Assembly: GCA_014621425.1 (NCBI GenBank)
Contig: JAANBB010000101.1
Coordinates: 42,468 to 106,467 of the forward strand
Length of the DNA stretch: 64,000 nucleotides
Reading direction: 5' to 3'
Origin: Cylindrodendrum hubeiense
Taxonomy: Eukaryota; Ascomycota; Sordariomycetes; Hypocreales; Nectriaceae
Position numbers and translations under genes: made by a program. Below, in pieces: positions 10,809 to 22,595 of this stretch. The notes under the pieces were generated by a model, which saw nothing but the letters and a program-made list of their open reading frames with translations, was not told the origin of the DNA and did no database searches. How positions within the stretch are numbered: the first letter of the stretch is position 1; each line of letters opens with the position of its first letter.

Positions 10809-13800
10809 GGTATCAAAATTTCCGAGTAACTTTCACTAAACGTTAGGCGAGAGAAGAAGCGAATAGGACAAAGAGAATATCTCCGTACCCTTCATAAATT
10901 TAGACTCGTAGTTTCTCACTGATAAGTATGGGTTTGACACGATGGGAGCCGACGTCACTCTCTTGAGTGTTGACGTCATGAAGAAACATCCCTCCCACAC
11001 AGACATACTCCGCACGCCTAATAAAACACGTGGTAATATATGTATTCAGTGTATTGCACTGCACATCTGTAGAGTGCTTGCGTAAACCACCAATAATAAT
11101 TCTCAACACCCTGCGCGATCTCAGCATAGCTTCGTCAGCTTATGCAAGACAAATAGGTTACCAACTATTTGTAATCATTATGGAATCAATACTTTGCTAC
11201 GGAAATGCCAATGTCCTGCCTATTTGCTGTGCAGGTTTGGATACGTTTGGATGTAACATATGCTAGACCACGTGGCCTCGGGGTTCGAACACAGTGGCAA
11301 TAGGAACCCAGCAGCTTCTTGTATTCATGATTGGCGGGAATTTTCTCAGATCCGTATTTCTATGCAGCTTATAATGGGACGATAGATGAACTTTCCTATT
11401 GATTTGATGCCTGCCGTTTTGTTGGTGGAGAATGCACTACTTGGCAGGCGAGTACGTGAGCAGAGCATTGAGAAAAGAGCAAGTGAAGGTCAGACGCTAC
11501 AGTGAATAAAATAACTGGAGCCTAGTAAATTGAACCTAGCTCTTCTCAATTCATCTAGCAAGCAAGGAGAAAAATAGCGATATGAGCTTGTGCATCAACT
11601 TGGGCCAGAGGAGCCGCCATGGAAAATGACGTAGTAGAATTTATAGAAGAGAACAAGAGGAGATTGATTTTTGGAAGGATTGGGCAGAACCACTGTTTGC
11701 AGTGGTGATCTTGGTAACCGTTGGTCCTACTCTCTCTAAACCTTTGTGTGCTTGTCAACACCATGGCACTGTATACAGTGACATTTGCATTGCCCCAGGC
11801 CAAACTCGGCAGATACTGCACGCCTACGAGTTCTATGGTACTTCAATGGAATTGGAAATTTCATTAGCTATCCCGTACTTAAGCCAAACTGGCAAACAGA
11901 GACGACCCGGGAGATCCCAGCTGTGGTCATTTTGGAAGTTCAGGAAATATCGGGTTCGGGGAAAGGAGTTTGACTTTCATCTGGAGAAATTAGAGGTGGA
12001 TCATCAGAGGCCTACAGGGACTTCCTGATGAGTTGTTGGGCAAGTCAATAAAATTATATCTGATGAGAATTCTGTTGGCGTTGGAGAATCGGGGTAATGG
12101 AGCATCAGAACACGACGCAACGCGCCTTTAACGTAGATGAGGCAGTGTCGGACGGCTAGCAATTGGAACAGATTGGAGCAATAATTATCGGTATCATTAA
12201 TGGATGTGGTTTGTTCATTCCTGCCAGTAAGTCATATTATTTAGGGTAGGAAGGTAACGCAGCGGCCAATGCATGTTTCACTTATAGCCGTGCATAATTA
12301 GTGTGTGTGTCTCAAGGGCGCGCCAAGCCGGAGGTTCTTGACGATCGCGGAAAGTTTCTGAGCGTCAATTCCACCAAACAGGTGAGAGTCCATGAGCATA
12401 ATGAGCATCATCGAAATTGAGCGCTTAGGCAGTTTCAACCTTGTTCTCGTTGAGGCGCTTAACATGGACTGGGGACAACAGGGTTGGCCCAGCTACTCAC
12501 TAAAGACCTGGGTCTGAGCTCTAGGATGATGCATTTGGGTACCATCGAGGTCTGCTAGCTGGTATTGGCAGTTTCAACAAACGTTAAGTTGGTTTCGTTT
12601 CTTGCTCACAAGACATGCGCCCGATAATCCGATGCTAAAATACGCTTCGGTAGAGCCTCACAATCTAACACTGGTAAGACGCTGGTCCGAAGCACCAGAA
12701 TCAGTGCATTTCATCCCCATTGTTTTTCGAGATTAATTTTGCCGTCATCGATGTTCGCAAATTGCTGGTGTTGGTTGCACATCCCGGGGTGACGTGCAGA
12801 GTCGCAGTGAAGATTGACCCGAAGCTCCGAAATTCCCACGCCAAGCGCACAGCCAGCCCTCGCAGATGACAGTGGGCCTTTTCATGGCATTTCGGTGTGA
12901 TTGTGGTTTTCATACAGAATGCGTCTCAAGATCCTGCCAGTTCTCCGTCCCAACCCCTGTTACCGTTTCAATCAACTCCGCCCGTTTCAGGCCACCCGGT
13001 ATTCTCCACCCTGACCCCTCCCCGTATCCCTGCAGTCGCGAACAGCAGACCTGTTTTCGTCTAGTAAATGGATCATTTAATATCGGACAACATCAGACGG
13101 TAAAATTAAGGTAATCTCAAGGGGGGTGACCCGCAGGGAAAGTTTTGGGGCCGGGTAGCAATAGAGCGTGTTTTATCTAAACGTGGAAACCAAGAAGGTT
13201 TGTATGCGCATCGATCGGGGATTAAAAATGTTAAAGATTTACGGCCTCAAAGGCATGGCCTTCAACATAAATCTAGTGACTGCATTCTTTGTATGTGTAA
13301 TCATACAACATAATTGCGTTCTTTTAATTATGTTGCAAGTTGTTCTAGAGACATTTGTTCGCAAGTTTCCGGCGACCGACTCGTCTGGTTTGCCACATGA
13401 ACTACGGAGAGCTGTGGCCAACCCAAAATTTACAGCCCCTGAAACCTGAATTAAGCTTATCCATGCAAAGAGGAACTGTACATGACGTATCATTCGTAAC
13501 CCTGGTCCAACTATGTCACTCACCAGGAGCATGTCACTCGCTGCCAAGGGAGTATGTCACCAGCCAGCCGCCAGTGGCAGGCGTGTTAAGCTTATCTGTG
13601 GAACGGGGAGCGGTAAGTAACCCCTGAGGGTCAGTTAAGCTTATCCACACTCTATTCTGGAATACGACGGAGGAACTTCAGGCGGACCCTCGGGCTACCG
13701 TCAAATCATGCTTGTGGCGAGTTCAAGCAGCAGATAAATATGCTGAGATTCCCCCTCTAGTTCGACTATCCTCTCATCCTCACCAACGACCTGGAGTCAG

Positions 13801-13915
13801 ACAATTACACACCCTCTCACTTCTCTTTTCACTCTTTACTACACTCTCCGTTGATCGGATTCATTTCAACTACCAAAACCAAATCAACCAAGTTCTATCT
13901 TCCACCAACTTCATC
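10809..13915. other. Gene-poor 3.1 kb stretch
   Basis: No gene can be supported here. Open frames are short and overlapping, and none shows conserved motifs. A frame at 11785-11973 has some protein-like composition but no start context, splice partner or family. The last 480 bases carry a group of repeated motifs described separately as the putative pectate-lyase promoter. No terminal repeats or transposase remnants were seen. Confidence 0.5.
13437..13645 (+). promoter_or_regulatory. Repeated motifs upstream of pectate lyase gene
   Basis: Three copies of TTAAGCTTATC start at 13451, 13586 and 13635. Three copies of ATGTCAC start at 13513, 13531 and 13554. Two CCCTGA hexamers start at 13437 and 13622. 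All lie 270-480 bases before the pectate lyase ATG. From memory, CCCTGA is shared by Aspergillus pectinase promoters; the other two motifs are not known to me. Function as regulatory sites is inferred from repetition and position only. Confidence 0.4.
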
Positions 13916-14731
13916 ATGCATTCCGTCAGCATCATCTCTCTCCTCGCCGCCGTGCCCGCGGCCATGGCCTGCCTGGGCTACGATGGCGGTGTTCCCGCAT
14001 CCACCGGCTCCAAGTCTCTCTCTGCCCCTCAGTACATCGGTGCTGGTGAGACCTTCGATGCTGGTTGGGTCAAGTACGACCGTGGCGAGGCCTGCTCTGG
14101 CCAGAGCGAAGGAGGTAAGTGGCTTATTTCCTAGCCGACATTTAGGGCAACATACTAACACAGCTGATAGGTGAGGCCGACACTGTCTTCGTCCTTGAGG
14201 ATGGTGCTACCCTGAAGAACGTCATCATCGGCGCCGACCAGAAGGAGGGTGTCTACTGCAAGGGCAGCTGCAACCTGGAGTTTGTTTGGTTCGAGGCCGT
14301 CTGCGAGGATGCCATCTCCATCAAGGGTGACGGTACTGCCAACATCATTGGTGGTGGTGCTTACGGCGCCGCCGACAAGGTCATCCAGCACAACGGATGT
14401 GGCCATGTCAACGTCATCAACTTCTACGCCAACGACTACGGCAAGGTCTACCGATCATGCGGTAACTGCAAGGGCAACTGCGCCCGTACCGTCCACATGG
14501 AGGGTGTCACTGCTGTCGGCGGCGGTGAGCTCATGGGCATCAACACCAACATGGGTGACAAGGTACATATTATCCACTTCACTGCAATGTCACAGCCGAA
14601 CAAAATAACTAACTCGTGCTACCTAGGCTACCTACGACAACAACTGCTACCCCAAGGTCCAGTGCCAGGCTTACGACGGCTGCGACAAGTCTAACGGTGA
14701 CTGTGAGCCCGTTAAGAAGGGCGAGTGCTAA
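13916..14731 (+). CDS. Secreted pectate lyase, polysaccharide lyase family 3, 3 exons
   Basis: Exons 13916-14114, 14171-14562 and 14627-14731 join to 231 residues. A signal peptide ([18 protein letters not shown]) starts the protein. The mature part shows PL3 features: [40 protein letters not shown] and [19 protein letters not shown], which are the Cys-rich coils of the parallel beta-helix. The many cysteines should be disulfide-bonded outside the cell. Enzymes of this family cleave de-esterified pectin by beta-elimination with calcium. Length and motif order fit fungal PelD/PelE-like proteins. It is probably induced on pectin, given the repeated upstream motifs. The next enzyme gene in this block, at 20684, also acts on pectin. 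Both introns have standard splice sites. Confidence 0.95.
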
Positions 14732-16514
14732 ATGCTCGTCACTTCAGGGTGAAACAATGCCTGGGGGACTCAGATCCGCCAGGTTCACAAGGACCGTTTT
14801 TACTTCTACCTAGGCAGCTTTAGAGCCTAATACTTCAATGTACTTACTATAAGGGGGACTGGTGTATAGACATAAGTTCAAGGAAAGGAAGGAAGGGAAG
14901 AAAAGTGTACATAGCTATAGGGTTCCCTCCTTGTCAATTCAATCCAGAACTAGGCCATTACGACCACAAGTTGTTATCATTTTCGCTTGAATAGTGACAG
15001 TGACTTTTCTGACTCTGCATGTTTACTGAACAAAGCGCCTAAGTTAACTGACCCATGATAACGGAGGGGCTATTAGACTGGGGACTCAATGCCTTGCGTT
15101 AATAGTAAATTCTAGCTACTTGCCGTATCCGTACAGCTAAATACAATGGTGGTACCTTTGTCAACCTCGGCCTGTCTCATCCGTTCGTCTGGCAACGGGC
15201 TTGAATCATCGTGATGTCCCTTACGTGACTTGTAGTTTGCAGTGCCGTCACTCCAGAGATGTTTAACCAGTCAAAGAAGGGAAGATAAAGTTTAAACGAC
15301 TCGCCGAAATTAATAACAAGAGTTATTGTGTTAGGTGAGTCTGGCAGGTAGGTGATGATTAACACACGAGTTACACCACTGAAGGAATTTTTTCAAGTAA
15401 GGCGAAACTTTATGTCTCCAGATACCTTTTTAGACGTCCAATTTTCACGGATCAAATGAGACGTTGCTAACTTACTTTCAAAGGCCTCCACCCAGACTAG
15501 CACAGCCGTGTCTATTTTACCACAGCCCTTTGGTGATTATATTCTTTTAAATATGATGATACGCACCTTGCTTTTGGATTGCCAATCGCTTGTTTAGCTA
15601 TTGTGATCCCAATATCCACATGTTCTGCGAGTCGGAGAAACCGCTACCCTAGACCGGCTTTTGTGGTGGTGGGTGGGGTTGATCTTGGTTAGTGTGCATT
15701 TCGGCCCATCTCAATAGAGGCCCATGCGATTCATTCCTGGTGCTTCAAAGATGTAAATTAGGAGTTTTATAATAACTGCACTGTGATTGATTGCTATTGC
15801 TTCAAGTTCCTAAGTATCAATTAACCCTAGTCAGATTCTTGTGGAGAAAGGTACGCGCTGGAGACGTACCCATTTATTGAAAGGAGAGAACAAACAGGCT
15901 GTAATCGCGCCATGGAGGAATACGCGTACTACGTATTGAGACTGCTCGAGACCCAGTGACTGTGTGGCCCAATTAAAACCCATCGCTGCAGACACATGGC
16001 TGCTTGTTCACAAGCATGTCCACCAGCATGTCCACTACGAGACGCGTACGGAGTAGTCCAGACCACGCGAGTAACTACTCCGTGTCCCGTCAGCTTGCAG
16101 CCGCGATCACGACGCCAGCACGACGCCGCTATGCAGCTACTGGGCGCTGACCAACCAAGTCGGCGGATACCAGCGGATCTCTATGACCGGTTCTCCTCCA
16201 AGCGCCAGGCCACATCATCAACCATGCGGCCCCCCCGTAAGCCATCGCGGCCGGGGTTGCAATCCGCCACCGCCATCCCGCACAGCCGAAACGCGCGGAG
16301 CGAATAACGGGCCTGTAGCCGAAAAACGGATCTGCCTGCCGCCGAACGGGGGTAATCACGCTTACGACAAGGATCCGGCAGACAGACGGCTCAGCCTTGT
16401 TTGCTGAGCTCTTCCCCGCTCAGCTTCCAACATTTTTTAAACCGTCGGTTGCCTAGAGTGCTTCTCCGGCTGACAATTCCACTTGCGATGCGTAATTGAG
16501 GGTCGCTTTCCGCT
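14732..16514 (+). other. Intergenic, no gene recognised
   Basis: This 1.8 kb stretch has an AT-rich first half and a GC-rich second half (about 16000-16500) leading to the DUF2235-GTPase start. A small direct repeat (CATGTCCAC twice near 16014-16035) is present. No conserved coding segment, RNA gene or mobile element is visible. Confidence 0.5.
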
Positions 16515-19500
16515 ATGTCTGATATGCGAACCCTGAAGCGCTTGGTGGTGCTGGTCGATGGGAGCGAGCCGCGCGAGAAGAAGAGTGAGCCCATCTCCAC
16601 TTTGTCGCGACCAAGCCGTTACTGACCGCGTCTGCAGAGGAAGGAAACCAGTCAAACATCCAGAGGCTCCGGCAGCTGGTTCGGGAGGGTGTCTGCCCCT
16701 CGGGACGCGCTCTGGTGCAGATTCCAAAATACTATGTTGCCGTTGGCAACATTCCCAAGTTCGCCGACAGATTCAAGTCCAAAGCTGCGACCGACGACAC
16801 CGCCGACCTGATTAAATCCATCGTCAGGGACGTCTGCTCCACGCTAGACCACCCCGAAGATGAGCTCTGGCTGTATGGATCTGGCCATGGCGCCTTTGTG
16901 GTGCGCGCTGTCGCTGGAATTGTGCATCGAATGGGCCTGCTGAAGCAACACCTGACGGGTCGATTCGAGGAGCAGTTCGACTCTACATGCGCACTTATCA
17001 AGGCGGAGCTTGAGGACGACTACAGATACGGCACACAGCTGGTGCAGACCATCAAGGACAACGCCAACGACCCACCTCGGATACCCTTTGTCGGTCTGTT
17101 CGACACAGTGAAGCTCACCGCGTTGAAGACGCCGTACGACATCTCGTTTGTTCCTTCTATTGACACTCTACGACATGCGCTAGCTATCAACGAAAGTCGC
17201 TCCTCCAGGGCACCCGAGGTGCTTGAGGTCCCTAGCGACACTGACATGACTAGGCGATCTCTTGTTCAGGCTTGGTTTCTTGGCACGAACGACGATCTGT
17301 GCGGTGGCACAGCCAATGACGGCCTTTCGCTCTATCCACTCCAATGGATCCTGCTGGAGAGCATCGAAGCCGGGCTGAGCTTGCTGTCCATGGAGAAGCC
17401 AACAGCTGGCGAGAATCCGCTGTCTCTCGTCTTTCCCCAGTACGCTGGTAATCTACCAAGTCTGGATGGATCAGAAGACATCGAGTGGCGCCTCAAGTAT
17501 TCAAATGGCATCGAGGTCAGCATGTTTGACCTCCAAAGCACTCATGCGCCGCGCTCGGCGACGGTTGGCGATACCCACAGCTTGAAACATGACCCTGAGC
17601 GCTTCTCACGAGGTGCCACGCGCAAGGTATTTGGTACCGATGCGTTAAAAGGATGGAACGCGAACGGTACAGTTTGAAATCGACAGTTAGAATCTGGACT
17701 CTGCTGACATTTGACAGAACCACATGGCACAATAATTCATCCTTCCCTCTTCTGCGTCCTTGACAGATACCCCCGATATCTTGAGCTTCCCAGCTTCAAA
17801 ACTCTGAAAACAAAAATCTCAAACTTTCAGGACACATGTCTTGTCGACGATGAAAACCTGCTTGTCCCGTGGCTTAGGGACATGCAGTTGCATGCAAGCG
17901 GTGTCAAGGCATTCCGGATATTGGTTTGTGGTAAGACTGGAGTGGGAAAATCAACACTGATCAACAAGGTATTTGGCGTCGAGATGACCGGGGAGTCCAA
18001 ATCCTACGATCAGGGCGTGCACGATATCAACGAAGCATTTGAGTCTCCCCTTCACCCGGGATTGCTCATTCACGACTCAAGAGGCTGGCAAGCAGGAAGC
18101 GATACAGAACTCGAGTTGATCGCCAAGTTTCTCAGGCACCGCGCGTTCCAGGAGGACCCCGCAAAAGCCCTGCACGTCATCTGGTAAGCCCACGTCAGCT
18201 TCATTGCGTGTTTATGCATCTAATAAGCTTAATCAGGTTCTGTGTGGATGCCGACGTAAGCCGCATCGAGGAAGCAGACAAGAGGACATTTGCAACCATT
18301 GCTCAATTCTCGCATCAAGTCCCCGTATTTGTTGTCGGTACAAAGAAGGATAAACTCACAGGCTATCGCAAGATGCAGCTTTTAGAAGAGCTCATGGAGA
18401 AGACAAACGATTACAAAGAGGCCAAAAAGCTCGCGGACGAAAAAGCAAACGAAATGGCCCAGGCGCAATTCGACGAGCTTAGAAACCAGTTGTCACAGAT
18501 TGAACACTACAAGGCTGATGGCTACTGTTGTCTTTCCAAAGGTAAGCTTTACTTCTGGTTGAGATACTATGGTTCTAACATCTATCAACAGACGACGACG
18601 CGGGGGTCAAGGATCTCCTCTCCCAAACCCTCGGACTTATTGTCGACGAACGAGTACGTCTATTTTGCGTTGCGGCGCAAGTCGTTGATGTTGAACAGAA
18701 AATCAACTCAGCAATAACAGAGTGTATGAGACTAGGTACTCATGCGATTCGCACCGCCGCTGTCCCGCTTCCGTTTTCTGGCATCATCGGCACGCCCACA
18801 GTCTCGCGACTCATCTGCGAACACGTCCTGCAGTGCTTCGGATTTCCCAAAACGACCCCAGAGGAGATCGAGAGGATCATGTCAGATATCGTCATGGGGA
18901 ACCTCAAGAAGTTTATGAAAGTCTCGCTGATGCAATTCGCCATTGTCGGCGCCGTTACTCTTGGTGCGGCGATACCCACGGTAGGTATTGGTGCGGTCGT
19001 CGGCATTGCCGGCTGCATTTGGAGTCTTCCGCCGACTGCTAGAATGCTTTTAAAGTGCTCCTGCGACATGATTCTCATTCTCGAACGCTCTTTCAGATAC
19101 GGCGGCAAATATGTTTCAGTGAAGCAGATCGAGGACGCCGCAAAATACTACACATGCACGACAATCAAGACATTTGCTGGAAAAGAGAAGCGCCTGCAAC
19201 AGCAGGTCCATGACGAGATCGACCAGCTCATCCCGCTGAAAAACCTGAAGGTCGGCTTCAAATTCAACAAACTCCGAGGCGCCGTAGAAGAGACCATCTA
19301 CAGCAATCGGTTTGAAAAATCACCAGACTACCAGTCGACTATGAGTTCATCCAGTCTTGCACTCGGTAGCTATTCAAAAGATCCCGCAGAAATGCCCGTG
19401 CCTCCTGTAGTCTCCGAGCTATCCGGGGACATATCAAAGTCGGAGCTGTCGGCGGACCCAGATTCGGTGAAATTCCTCAAAGAGACAGGCTATTCATTTG

Positions 19501-19823
19501 GGTCTGCCGCCGAGTTGGACTCAACTGAGGTGCTTAATAATGCCATGACTGTCAGCTCGCTTTCCAACGGCGGTTTCAGCCCGGTAGAAACAGTGACAAC
19601 CGGGACAACTACTCTCAATAACGTCTCACCAAAGACCAGAGGCAGGCTATCGGAGCTTTGGGTAGACCCGCCCGAGCTCGAAGGCAATACCCTAATTGGT
19701 GGTCCGAGGGAAGAGTTGGAAGGTTCCGTGCCAGCGGCAGCCAAGGCCGAGGGTATAAGCAGGTCCCGCTGGGGGAAGCTGTCAACGTGGAAGATTGGTT
19801 CTAAGAAGCCGAAGAATAAATGA
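16515..19823 (+). CDS. DUF2235 hydrolase-like domain fused to P-loop GTPase, 5 exons
   Basis: Exons 16515-16584, 16638-17666, 17718-18183, 18237-18541 and 18592-19823 join in frame to 1033 residues. The first ~340 residues match DUF2235 (Tle1-like alpha/beta hydrolases): LVVLVDGS start, SNIQRL, the nucleophile elbow region LYGSGHGAFVVRAVAGI, then GLFDTV and RHALAINE. In the family the elbow is GFSRG; here the serine position is glycine, while the later Asp and His positions remain. The second part is a GTPase: GKTGVGKST (G1), DSRGWQAG (G3) and GTKKDK (G4). A helical charged stretch follows, then a hydrophobic region (FAIVGAVTLGAAIPTVGIGA) that could insert in membranes, and a Ser/Thr-rich tail. 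The architecture recalls fungal NLR-like proteins with a lipase-type N-terminus and a nucleotide switch, but the switch here is a GTPase. Function is unknown. Confidence 0.85.
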
Positions 19824-20683
19824 GAGGGTGCTTAGACCGGCACCACGTCAGCAGGCCTCCGTGGCCCTTAATACCAGCTCAGGCAATATTCTTAACTTTT
19901 ATATCCCACCTGACAATGATTGCGAAGCGAGCCAAGTCAGGGGCTGAGCGTGTGGATCAGCTACCTCGGGCCAATCAATACCCCAGCCCACCGAATGTTC
20001 ATGACTAGTCCAGACTCTAAACAATGGTAGACTGTGTTTCTCGTCCGAGGTAGAGCGGATGGTGATGCTCCAGCTACAATAAGAGCCGTTCTCGGCCTAG
20101 ACACGCGAAGCGCACCTATCCAGGATCGCATTGATAAAGCCTAAAATTAAGTTCGGACAGTCTCTATCCCAAATGGGAGGCTGTTTGCAGCTTTCGTATT
20201 CTCCGGAAGAGGGAATCGCGACGGATGCACCGGCAATGATGGAATTGACTGGCCGGGCTGTCCTTGAAACCCCTCCACCAACGATGATTTGTGGTTTAAA
20301 TGGGGGCCATCTTAAACCCCGTGTTTTGTTGGGCGTATAAGGAGATCGGGACTAGTCTCTTACACGTAAATCATTTTCTTCACTGGTGGAAAAACGCTTG
20401 TTTCATAGGATGGGACGTGAGACGGCCCCAACGCCCAACTCGGTCAAGCGGAACCAACTCCGCGACGCTTCGACTACGGAAGGGCATAGCGGCCCGTTCC
20501 TGGAGCATTTCGTTTACTGACATCCGCTGACATCTTATGATCGCTCAGTGGCGTTTAAATCTTTTATATTTAACGGCAGCTGTTCTTTTTCTGGGACTGA
20601 GGATCCATTGCACTACTGTACTCAGTCAGTTTACAGTATTGGAACTCATCATCTCTTCCGCCAGTCGACACAATTTCGCCATC
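19824..20683 (+). other. Intergenic with promoter of acetylesterase gene
   Basis: This is the 860 bases between the GTPase fusion and the acetylesterase. An AT-rich TTTTATATTT stretch near 20560 could serve as a core promoter for the downstream gene. The open frames seen here are short, and no repeat is visible. Confidence 0.4.
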
Positions 20684-21499
20684 ATGAAGTTCACTCTATC
20701 CATCTTGTCACCCTTGGTTCTTGGCGCCCTTCAGGTTGCGGCGGCACCTGCGCCAGACTCCGTCCATTTGGCGCCTCGGGCCACCCCGACCGTCTACTTC
20801 TGCGGCGACAGCACCATGGCCAAGAACGGCGCGAATGATGGCGACACTGACGGCTGGGGCAACTACATCGGCAACTATGTGTCATTGACCACGGTTAACA
20901 AGGCCATTGGTGGCCGCTCAGCCCGCTCGTACTGGAACGAGGGTCGGTTCCAGGCTGTTGCAGACCTTGTGGTTTCGGGGGACATCGTTGTCATTGAGTT
21001 TGGACACAATGACGGAGGCACGCCCACGTCTAGCGATAACAAGCGATCCGACTGCCCAGGAGCCGGTACCGAGACGTGCATCTCGGATTTGACAGGCGAG
21101 ACAGTCTACACATTTGTCTACTATGTCATCCAAGCATCTAAGCTCATGACGGCTAAGGGAGCCACTGTCATCCTCAGCTCGCAAACACCCAACAACCAGT
21201 GGGAGACAGGTGTCTGGGTTGGAACCGCCCCTCGATTCGTGGGTTACCAGAAGACGGCCGTTACCGCCCTGGCCAACTCCGCTGTCACATTTGTGGACCA
21301 CTTCGAGGCCGTCAGCAAGGCGTACCTCAAGCTTGGAAACACTGCTGTTAACGCCTTCTACCCTAACGATCACACTCACACCAGCCCCACCGGAGCCCAG
21401 CTTAGCGCCCAGGCCTTTGCTCAAGCTATTTACCAGAAGCTGAACGGAACAACAAGCTTGCAGTCTTATATTAAGACCCCTATCACCACTGTATACTAG
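20684..21499 (+). CDS. Rhamnogalacturonan acetylesterase, SGNH fold (CE12)
   Basis: This is a single exon of 271 residues. An upstream in-frame extension to 20537 exists, but the ATG at 20684 is preferred because it begins a clean signal peptide (MKFTLSILSPLVLGALQVAA). SGNH blocks are all present: FCGDSTMA (nucleophile Ser), GGRSARSY (oxyanion Gly), EFGHNDGG (Asn) and NDHTHTSPTGA (Asp-His). Spacing fits rhamnogalacturonan acetylesterases, which remove acetyl groups from the pectin backbone so lyases and hydrolases can cut it. The protein is secreted. It lies 6 kb from the PL3 pectate lyase on the same strand, which fits a shared role in pectin breakdown. The family assignment is strong. Confidence 0.93.
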   Translation: MKFTLSILSPLVLGALQVAAAPAPDSVHLAPRATPTVYFCGDSTMAKNGANDGDTDGWGNYIGNYVSLTTVNKAIGGRSARSYWNEGRFQAVADLVVSGDIVVIEFGHNDGGTPTSSDNKRSDCPGAGTETCISDLTGETVYTFVYYVIQASKLMTAKGATVILSSQTPNNQWETGVWVGTAPRFVGYQKTAVTALANSAVTFVDHFEAVSKAYLKLGNTAVNAFYPNDHTHTSPTGAQLSAQAFAQAIYQKLNGTTSLQSYIKTPITTVY

Positions 21500-22595
21500 A
21501 CTTCGATGTGGCGGACTTGGATGAGCCGGCATTGATATGCAATGAAGATCAATTGTACATACGGGATGCCAGAAAACTGTTGGCGATGGCGCTAAAACTA
21601 CCTTCTATGTTGCTCTGGATATGTTTCAAGCTCCTCTATGGAGTCAAGATTAGTCACAGAGTTTTAACCTTTATCTTATACCCAGCGGTACCACGTGAAG
21701 CTAGAATAATCCAATAAATCGGGTATTAACCCTGGTTCACCAAATTTGTTTACGGAATCACCCGATGCTCGTTGTTTCTAGAATTCCGACTGGGTATGTG
21801 TATCGTATCTGCATGTTTCGCGCTGACGGTAGTGGATCTGCAGGTCATAACTCTAGTGGACATGACATCCGCCCCTACCTTGTTTGACTTGCAGTGGCTG
21901 GATTAATTGGCCGTCAACGAGTGCCAATGTTACTTTAGCGACCTTTCAGCCCCTCTATAATTTCATCCAAGATTAGTAGGTGCCTCCACGGAGATTATTG
22001 TAGCAGCACAGCATTGGATACATCCACTTTTGTCTTGGATCGATATCGATCTAAGATGTAGGAGTGATATGATAGGTAAGCCTTTCAGCTGGACTGCTGC
22101 TTACTGTCTAGTGATACGATAATTGAGCCTTTCAGCTGGACTCCTGCTTACTGTCCAGTGATACGACAGTTGAGTCTTTCAGCTGGTCTGCTGCTTACTG
22201 TCCATGCCGAATCAAGGAGTGGGTTGTCAAACTATTGGATGCAAGCACCCAAACCGGACTCGAGAATGTGGGTCATGTGGGGGCCTCCGTAGCGAGATCT
22301 CGACAGTGTCCAGACAGCTCGAGACCTGGAAATATGGGGCAGCGATTATGATATGCACCTACTAGTGCCATAGCAAATATATGAGCTAATGTACTCTGCT
22401 CTCCGGTATGAGCCATATTATTGGTATTCCATGTAGCGGATGCAGCTAGTTATCGTGTTAATTGGCGGTGAGACAACGTGTGGCACGACATGTGCGTCTC
22501 TTTAAGAATCGATCGAGGTGCAAAAAGTACACTCCGACCTTGAATAATTCCACAGGAACTCAGTACTGCGACGATTCACGGCTCAGTATATCAAC
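21500..22595. other. Intergenic region containing a 47-base tandem repeat
   Basis: This 1.1 kb separates the acetylesterase from the terpene cyclase. Apart from the tandem repeat listed separately, I see no gene or structured element. Confidence 0.5.
22080..22203. repeat. Tandem repeat, 47-base unit, about 2.6 copies
   Basis: Copies start at 22080, 22127 and 22174. Each begins with GCCTTTCAGCTGGACT or a one- to two-base variant, continues through CTGCTTACTGTC, and the first two end with GTGATACGA and TTGA. The copies differ at a few positions. The array lies about 400 bases before the terpene cyclase ATG. Confidence 0.85.

Noticed and set aside
11702..12028. Overlapping frames with some protein-like composition in the 3.1 kb gap
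   Set aside because: There is no start context, no conserved motif and no continuation, so this is insufficient for a gene or pseudogene call.
20918..21532. 204-codon minus-strand frame over the acetylesterase gene
   Set aside because: It is a shadow of the intact SGNH enzyme on the plus strand, with no conserved motif of its own.
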